11,729 bases of DNA from Chrysochromulina tobinii. Taxonomy: Eukaryota; Haptophyta; Prymnesiales; Chrysochromulinaceae. Numbering within the stretch: position 1 is the stretch's first letter; each line of letters opens with the position of its first letter. Positions 6,910 through 11,729 of the stretch are shown here, one piece after another. The notes beneath the pieces were generated by a model, which worked only from the letters and a program-made list of their open reading frames with translations, was not told the origin of the DNA and did no database searches. The position numbers and the translations under genes were made by a program. Location: the NCBI GenBank assembly GCA_001275005.1, contig JWZX01002330.1:1-11729 (forward strand), in the 5' to 3' direction.

Positions 6910-8754
6910 CACTGTGCGCGCCGAGCTCGCCTCCTGCTGCTGCTGCTGCGTGGCGCGAAGTTTGTCCTTCAAGGCGCTGTTCTCGAGCTCCCACGAATGC
7001 AGATTTTCTTGCACGCGTAACCAAGGCAGCATGGTCGGGTCGATGAGGTCCGCCACGATCGAGTAGAATGGCACGCAGATGTGTTTGAAGAAGCCAACCT
7101 GGGACTCGGGCACGTTGGAGTCCTTGTCCCGGTCGCACAGCGGCGAGACGGCGATGCCGAGCTGGCGCTCGCGGTCGCCGAGCGCCCAGAACTCGTCCGT
7201 GATCCGCTCCGCCCATTGCTTGTGAAGTTGAAACGGCTTGAAGCAATGGCCGAGGTCAGCAAATTTGATCGCCACAGCCAGGAGCAGAGGCACATCCACA
7301 TGCGCCTGCGCCTGGAAGGGAGAGGCCCACTCCGCCCTCTCAGCGTGGAGTCGACCGCCTCCTTGTTCCCCCTCATGTGAGCTGTTGAGGCGAGAAGCCG
7401 ATGAGGAAGAAGGAGGCGATCGCCGCGCTTGTCGAGAAAGCGAGCTCTCCGGTGAGTCACCATTGGATGCTGAGGACGACCCTTCGGAGGCTCCGCGGGG
7501 AGCTTCGGCAGCAACCGCGCCGTGCTGAGCAGCCAGAGCGCGAAGGGTGTAGATGATGTCGCGGTGCTTCTTCATGTCGGTCGCGAGGACCATCTCGACA
7601 ATGAGATTTCGGCAGAGTTTCCGATCGTCAGCTGGCATTTTGCCGAAGAGGTCGAACGCCGGCGTCGCGAGCAGTGTGAATGTCGAGTGCAGGTGATGAC
7701 GCTCGAGGATAGCATCCGTATGCGTGCGCGCGCGCTCCGTCCTCGCCCGCACCTCATGCCCGTTGTTCGTGCCGGGGTGGTTGAAATCATGGACGAGCGC
7801 CCCAACGAGGGCGGCGAGCAATTCCAGCTTCGTGAGGCGCGCCGTCACACCAAACTTGACGATGAAATGGTGCACCCCTAGCGCGACATCCGCGCCGTGC
7901 ATTGCATTGTGGTACTCATGGTCCCCGTAGCACGCCTCGAGGGCACGCAGGAAGTGATGCAACACCACCCGGTCAACGTGGCAAGGCTCGTGCAGCTTGT
8001 GCCATTCGAAGAGCGCCTCACCAACGAGGAGGAGGGCGTGTCCGTCAGAGGCCTCCTGCAGCGCGAGCGTGTCATAGTCCCACGTGTCCAGGCACGCCAT
8101 CGCATCCGCCCTTGCACTGTCGCTGATCGTGAGAGGCTCGTCGAACAGCTCACCGCTGAGGGTCATAGCCATGGCTTCCGGCAGCACCCACAATGACGTT
8201 GGACTCGCAAGCTCCTTCGAACGTGCACGTTGTCGACGAGCGTCTGGCGCTGCACCTGATCTGGCAGACTCTTGGATGGCGCTGCTCGGGCTGGTCAGCG
8301 TCTCGTCCAGCCATACCCTGACTCTCTCGTCAAGCGCCTCTTCGTTGCCCTCTTCACTGGATTCTTCGAGCACCGATGCAAACGAGATGCGGCGACTGCC
8401 CCTGCTCCGAACCTGAGGGTCGGCCAAAGGGGGCCTACTCGCCGCAGCTAGAAGCAGCTCGAGCTCGTGCTTGACAGCGGAATCACCGTCCTCAGAGGCC
8501 AGTTCCATCGCTCGCATGGCATGGCGGAGGACTGACGAAGGAAGGCGAATATATAGCTGGTCTTCGGATTGTTCAGGATCCTGAAAGCTGCGAGCGGGTG
8601 CTGGAGCTGATGCTGGAGCGGATGCGGATGAGGATGCGGGGGCTGAAGACGGAGCAGATGCTGCCGGCGCAGTCTCCAGAGTGTTCTCCGCCGTCACCAC
8701 AGGCTCATTCGCCGTCGCAGCCTCCGCCGTGACCTCGAGCCCCCTAGCGTCCAT
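6781..8754 (-). CDS. Class I 3',5'-cyclic-nucleotide phosphodiesterase
   Basis: About 657 residues from the ATG at 8754. It is predicted to hydrolyse cAMP and/or cGMP to the 5'-monophosphate. Catalytic motifs: YHNAMHGADV (about 281-290, catalytic His), the class signature HDxxHxxxxN as HDFNHPGTNN (about 322-331), a following ILERHH, NLIVEMVLATDMKKH (about 383-397), KFADLGHCFKP (about 497-507, metal-binding Asp500), and SQVGFF with the conserved purine-binding glutamine (about Q552). An insertion of about 80 residues, rich in Ser, Ala and Gly (about 409-487), separates ATDMKKH from KFAD. The N-terminus (1-80) is Ala/Ser/Pro-rich and no GAF, PAS or membrane segment is seen. RRIS near residue 122 is a possible PKA/PKG site. 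The tail has a coiled-coil-like stretch with five glutamines. The open frame begins upstream at 8817 without an ATG, so an upstream exon is possible. Cyclic-nucleotide specificity cannot be read from the sequence. Confidence 0.92.
   Translation of the reverse strand: MDARGLEVTAEAATANEPVVTAENTLETAPAASAPSSAPASSSASAPASAPAPARSFQDPEQSEDQLYIRLPSSVLRHAMRAMELASEDGDSAVKHELELLLAAASRPPLADPQVRSRGSRRISFASVLEESSEEGNEEALDERVRVWLDETLTSPSSAIQESARSGAAPDARRQRARSKELASPTSLWVLPEAMAMTLSGELFDEPLTISDSARADAMACLDTWDYDTLALQEASDGHALLLVGEALFEWHKLHEPCHVDRVVLHHFLRALEACYGDHEYHNAMHGADVALGVHHFIVKFGVTARLTKLELLAALVGALVHDFNHPGTNNGHEVRARTERARTHTDAILERHHLHSTFTLLATPAFDLFGKMPADDRKLCRNLIVEMVLATDMKKHRDIIYTLRALAAQHGAVAAEAPRGASEGSSSASNGDSPESSLSRQARRSPPSSSSASRLNSSHEGEQGGGRLHAERAEWASPFQAQAHVDVPLLLAVAIKFADLGHCFKPFQLHKQWAERITDEFWALGDRERQLGIAVSPLCDRDKDSNVPESQVGFFKHICVPFYSIVADLIDPTMLPWLRVQENLHSWELENSALKDKLRATQQQQQEASSARTVLIDALRARPPPAAPAAHDAGIDYGVLAADIAADNMAAHIAIN
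6934..6948 (-). repeat. CAG/CTG microsatellite coding five glutamines
   Basis: Five perfect CTG units on the plus strand (CAG on the coding strand) encode the Gln run in TQQQQQE, in the C-terminal helix of the phosphodiesterase after the catalytic domain. Length variation between strains is likely. Confidence 0.85.
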
Positions 8755-9078
8755 GAGCGGCGGGTCGAGCGCGGGGGCTAACACCCTGTTATTAGGGGCA
8801 CCGCTGGGGGCACCCACCTTGGGTGGCGGGCGACGTTGAAGTGGGCGGAACGTCCCTCTTGATTGCCATCATAATTTGAAATTGCCGCTGACGAATTTTT
8901 CCGTTTTGAGTTTGACACTTTATCTGGTTTCTCAAAATCTACAAGTACCGTCGCATTGGTCGTGTCATGCCCTTGCATGCAGAAATGCACAGATTGGAGG
9001 CGACAATGGTTTTTTTGGTGTGGGCCAAAGCACCGATTTGTTGCAGACGGTCGCGAGGTCAAGGAGCGACGAGACGCG
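8755..9078. promoter_or_regulatory. AT-richer divergent promoter interval, PDE / GIY-YIG genes
   Basis: The phosphodiesterase (-) and the GIY-YIG/ankyrin gene (+) diverge from here. From about 8860 to 9020 the DNA is clearly richer in A and T than elsewhere in the window, with short T and A runs (for example aatttttcc and ggtttttttgg), as expected for a nucleosome-depleted shared promoter and 5' leaders. No definite TATA box was identified. Part may be leader coding sequence, because open frames enter from both sides (an ATG at 8977 is in frame with the GIY-YIG gene). Confidence 0.5.
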
Positions 9079-11326
9079 ATGTTGGAGATTGACCAGACGC
9101 CTCGTCTGGTCGAGGAGCCGCTGACTCTGCCAGACGACGAGGTCGCTCCCAAACCTTATGATCACACAGGAGCCGCGGCCTCCTCATCGCACATGCTATC
9201 GCCTTCAACGCTGCCGGAGGTCGTGGGCGAGCTCTTGAACGCATCCATTACCACACGGGCCACTGTCACCGGAGACGGTCACTCATTGCACGGCAGCGAC
9301 GAAGGCGCTGTCGCCATAGATCGCGGCGGCTGGGGTAGCCTCGGCGTGAGTCGGCCTGGAACAGAACGCAGTTACGGCATCACAACTGACCGCACTGGAA
9401 GCGTGGAAGGCTTCACGATCGACTTCACGACGACTGACCGCGCGAGCACTGAAAGCGCCTTTGAAGACCTGGCCCACGAGCCGGAGAGCGCCCGTGGCGA
9501 TGACGAGAGGAGCCAGTTGCTCGGCGGCACCGATTGGCAGCAGCTGGCATCCCGACAGCCACAGCCGACGTCGTTCACTACGGACTTGAGAAGGAGCATC
9601 ACGCACGGCGTCTCGCCGGCGGGCCCGAATCTGCTCCTGACCACGCGTGGCGTGCGGACGACGGGGCGATTTGCCTTTGGCGGCGCCTCCTCTCGTCGAT
9701 CCCTGGTCAGTGTCTCGAGATTGAGCAACACGCAAATGCACGACATGTGGCTCGAGGTGGAGCAGAACTCGCCGCGCCGGCCGGCCGGCCTGCCGCGGCC
9801 TCAGGCGCAGCAGGTGAGCCCGACGCGCACGCCGTCAAAGATGAGCGACAAGGAGCGCAAGGAGTACCTCGCGGAGCTCAAGCGGCGGCGAGAGGAGAAG
9901 ACCAAGGAATCCAAGCCACTCAGGTTCGCCTCCCTGAGATCAGCCACTGATTGCCTCCCTCATCAGCCACTGATTGCCTCCCTCATCAGCCACTCAGGTT
10001 CGCGGGCTCCAGCATGTAACCGCCGCATGCAAGTGCTCACCACGGCGCCCGCCTCCACTCAGGTTCGCGGGCTCGACGATCGCAACCAAGGACGACAAGA
10101 AGAAGGGTGAGAAAGAGAAGCCGGCGGCGGTCGGCTCTGTGGGCACGGGCTTCGTGTACGCTCTCACGTGCCCGCAGGGCAAGAAGTATGTGGGCAAGAC
10201 GATGCGCACGCTCACGCAGCGCACGGGCAGCGGCCCCATCGATGGCTGCAAACTCATCCGCGAGGCCATCAAGAAGAATGGCGGCCTCCACGCATTCAAG
10301 ACGGAGGTCCTGGTGTGCTGCCTGAGCGGCTCGCTCGAGGCCAACGAGCGGCTCTACATAGAGAGCCTGCAGACGATCTATCCCAAGGGCTACAATGAAC
10401 GTCCCGACGGCGACGACACCTACGTGGAGGAAAACAAAGTTACAAAGAAGACCAGCTCCATGATGGGCAGCAACAAGGGCACAGCTAACCCGGCCGAGTC
10501 GCCCGGGGTCGCTTTTGGTAGCGTCGCGACCGGGGCGGGCGTGCAGTTCTGCACGGCGAACCCGACGAGGGGCAAAGAATTCCTCGATGCGGCCATGGGC
10601 GGGCGCGTGGAGGACTTGGCAGCGATGTTCTTGGTCAATGAAACGATCATCCATTTCCGAGGCACGGGGCTCGGCCAGACGGCACTGCACTGGGCCGCCG
10701 CAAAGGGGCACACGAAGGCGGTCAAGTGGCTGCTCGACAATGGCGCGATCATCGACGCCAAGAATGGGAATAGCTCGACGCCGCTCCATGCTGCTGCAGC
10801 CGCGGGTCACTCCGAGGCAGTGCTCTACCTCCTTGAGCGAGGCGCTTCGGTCACCGAACGAGACGATGATGGGAAGAGCGGTGAGCAGATTGCCGAGTCG
10901 CGTGGCCACGACGAGCTCGCCGTGCAGCTCCGTCGCCGCCACTTCGCCGTCACCGACGCTGCCGCCGCCGCCTCAAATGCCGCCGCCGCCGCCGCGTATG
11001 CCGCCGCCGCGGCCACCCGGCGCGACACAGTCCCAATCATCTCGCCGGTCGAGAAGGTGATCGCCGAGGGGCTCGTCTCGCTGGCCATCGCCGAGGACGT
11101 CATGGGAGCCGAGCCGCAAAAGGAAGTGAAGGAGGTAGCTGCCGACAAGCAGGCCGAGAAGACGATCAACAAGCAGCCTGAGATTCAAGCTAACAAGCCA
11201 GCTGAGAAACAACCCACGAAGAACTCGGAGCTCGAGGTGCAGCTGGGTAAGGTTGAGCGCAAGCTCCGCCTCGACCGGCTGTACGCCTCGCGACCACCCA
11301 AGATCCGGCCTAGGGTGTACTCGTAA
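9079..11326 (+). CDS. GIY-YIG nuclease-domain / ankyrin-repeat fusion protein, two exons
   Basis: Exon 1 is 9079-9923 and exon 2 is 10063-11326, giving 702 residues. Residues 1-255 are Ser/Thr/Arg-rich and probably disordered. A charged linker follows (about 256-304). The GIY-YIG domain (about 306-398) has FVYALTCPQGKKYVGKT (degenerate GIY and YIG elements with Tyr314, Tyr324, Gly326), Arg335, a helix IREAIKKNGG, and NERLYIESLQTIYPKGYN, whose Glu377 is the probable metal-binding acid. Three or four ankyrin repeats follow (about 451-576; clearest QTALHWAAAKGHTKAVKWLLDNGA and STPLHAAAAAGHSEAVLYLLERGA in part), then a polyalanine stretch (580-599) and a Lys/Glu-rich tail. GIY-YIG domains cut DNA and ankyrins bind proteins, so a tethered structure-specific or site-specific nuclease is plausible. 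Animal ANKLE1 also joins ankyrins to GIY-YIG but in the opposite order and with a LEM domain. ATG 9079 was chosen because the upstream sequence looks like leader; 8977 is the alternative. Confidence 0.83.
9924..10062 (+). other. 139-bp intron bounded by repeated CCACTCAG|GTTCGC
   Basis: Both exon-intron boundaries fall inside the same 14-base sequence CCACTCAGGTTCGC (9916-9929 and 10055-10068). Splicing as AG|GT...AG|GT restores LRFAGST across the junction and joins the N-terminal frame to the nuclease frame; the length is not a multiple of three, so the intron must be removed. A third copy at 9990-10003 within the intron shares 20 bases with the 3' copy. Using it as acceptor would give a stop soon after (FAGSSM then TAA). 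Retaining the intron ends the protein at 10110. Confidence 0.8.
9941..9986 (+). repeat. Two perfect 23-bp tandem repeats inside the intron
   Basis: The unit beginning cagccactgattgcctccc runs 9941-9963 and is repeated exactly at 9964-9986. A third, diverging start (cagccact) follows at 9987 and merges into the internal AGGT-bearing copy. The 5' splice-site region (agccact...cctccct, from 9914) resembles the unit, which suggests the intron grew by local tandem duplication. Confidence 0.88.
10973..11017 (+). repeat. GCC-rich polyalanine-coding repeat
   Basis: Runs of GCC codons interrupted by serine, asparagine and tyrosine codons encode an alanine-rich linker (about residues 581-599) between the ankyrin repeats and the charged C-terminal tail of the GIY-YIG protein. 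It resembles the alanine tracts in the PROPPIN and SAM genes, so such tracts seem a general habit of this genome. Confidence 0.8.
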
Positions 11327-11729
11327 TGCGATGATCATGCGCCGGGGCGCTCATTCATGATGCAATGGAGCCCGTACATGTACAGTAATCTCTGGGGACA
11401 CTATGCGGGGTTTACAAGTCGGAAAGCGAAAGGGTCCCGTCAGCAGTCTACGTCATGGTCAGCACCTCACGGGCCAGCCGCAGCCTCCGAAACCCTCGTC
11501 GGTGCTTGCGGGTACGGCTGAACACTTACAATATAACGGGATGGCTCTCTTTCACTGTGCCGAGACAGCCCCGTGCGACCGCACACTCCAGCCCGTACAC
11601 GCGACAGCTCTGCGGTAGTCGCGTCCTCGGTGCGCTGGTTCCTTAGCAACCGGGAAAAAATTGGGCCGGACCAGGTTTGCGTGGGACGTCCCAGCGGGCT
11701 GGGCCGTCCCGGTCCGGACTGGGACAACC
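11327..11729. other. 3' flank of GIY-YIG gene with palindromes
   Basis: No gene is supported here. Small open frames on both strands lack domains and codon bias. A 10-bp perfect palindrome, gtacatgtac, sits at 11374-11383, 48 bases after the stop. An AT-rich patch (acaatataacgg, about 11528) could be near the transcript end. The last 64 bases fold into the nested hairpin listed separately. Confidence 0.5.
11666..11717. repeat. Nested hairpin/palindrome at the window edge
   Basis: The core pairs GGGACG (11683-11688) with CGTCCC (11705-11710) and CCCAGC (11690-11695) with GCTGGG (11698-11703) around a GG loop, with one T/C mismatch between the two stems. An outer pair CCGGACC (11666-11672) / GGTCCGG (11711-11717) encloses it, with ten unpaired bases on the left side. 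It may be the end of a repeat or foldback element continuing beyond the window; only this part is visible. Confidence 0.6.

Noticed and set aside
8755-8817. Phosphodiesterase start at 8817
   Set aside because: That codon is GTG; the first ATG in frame is at 8754. An upstream exon is possible but not demonstrable.
9941-9986. CRISPR-like repeat array
   Set aside because: Only two adjacent 23-bp units without spacers, inside a eukaryotic intron.
9924-10110. Read-through protein of the first exon ending at 10110
   Set aside because: It would separate the N-terminal region from the nuclease domain, whereas the AG|GT pair joins the frames exactly; treated as an unspliced form.
10063-11326. Homing endonuclease or intron-borne mobile element
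   Set aside because: The GIY-YIG domain sits within a large host-like fusion gene, not inside an intron or intein, and no insertion boundary is visible.
1-11729. tRNA, rRNA or other standard RNA genes
   Set aside because: Scanning by eye for GGTTCRAAYCC-type T-loops and rRNA-like tracts found no convincing candidate; short GGTTCG matches at 9923, 9997 and 10062 belong to the intron repeats.

Overview
The window looks like nuclear DNA from a GC-rich unicellular eukaryote, most likely a microalga. It has spacious single-gene transcription units on both strands, alanine/serine/proline-rich low-complexity inserts, canonical GT-AG introns, and eukaryote-specific families (PROPPIN autophagy protein, class I cyclic-nucleotide phosphodiesterase, SAM domain, kelch propeller). 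No operon structure, Shine-Dalgarno pattern or phage/plasmid gene is apparent. A haptophyte-like alga would fit the composition and style, but this is a guess and the sequence does not prove it.

Layout, left to right. 1-341: 3' flank of the first gene, no supported gene. 342-1464 (-): PROPPIN/WIPI3-WIPI4-like seven-bladed propeller with an intact LRRG lipid-binding motif and an apparent 1-base frameshift a few codons before the stop. 1465-1731: short divergent promoter interval. 1732-3348 (+): six-kelch propeller plus C-terminal coiled coil. 3349-3723: convergent 3' region. 3724-4570 (-): a small two-exon, probably ER-membrane protein with signal peptide, SAM domain, one transmembrane helix and polybasic tail. 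4835-5746 (-): Fe(II)/2-oxoglutarate dioxygenase of the ArpA/HalD-like type with an apparently complete metal-binding triad. 5747-6780: about 1 kb without a supported gene, containing an 18-bp-stem hairpin. 6781-8754 (-): class I cyclic-nucleotide phosphodiesterase with a low-complexity insertion in its catalytic domain. 8755-9078: AT-richer divergent promoter interval. 9079-11326 (+): two-exon gene for a disordered N-terminus, GIY-YIG nuclease domain and ankyrin repeats; its intron is bounded by a repeated AG|GT sequence. 11327-11729: 3' flank with a palindrome and a nested hairpin at the window edge.

The genes do not form one pathway. Autophagy, cyclic-nucleotide signalling, a possible ER membrane sensor or adaptor, a small-molecule or peptide oxygenase, and a nuclease-ankyrin fusion lie side by side as in an ordinary eukaryotic chromosome. 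The points most worth a second look are the GIY-YIG/ankyrin protein with its duplication-like intron, the STIM-like topology of the small SAM protein, the frameshift in the PROPPIN gene, and the strand-asymmetric hairpin at 6318-6358. All functions are inferred by reading motifs by eye; no database search was run.
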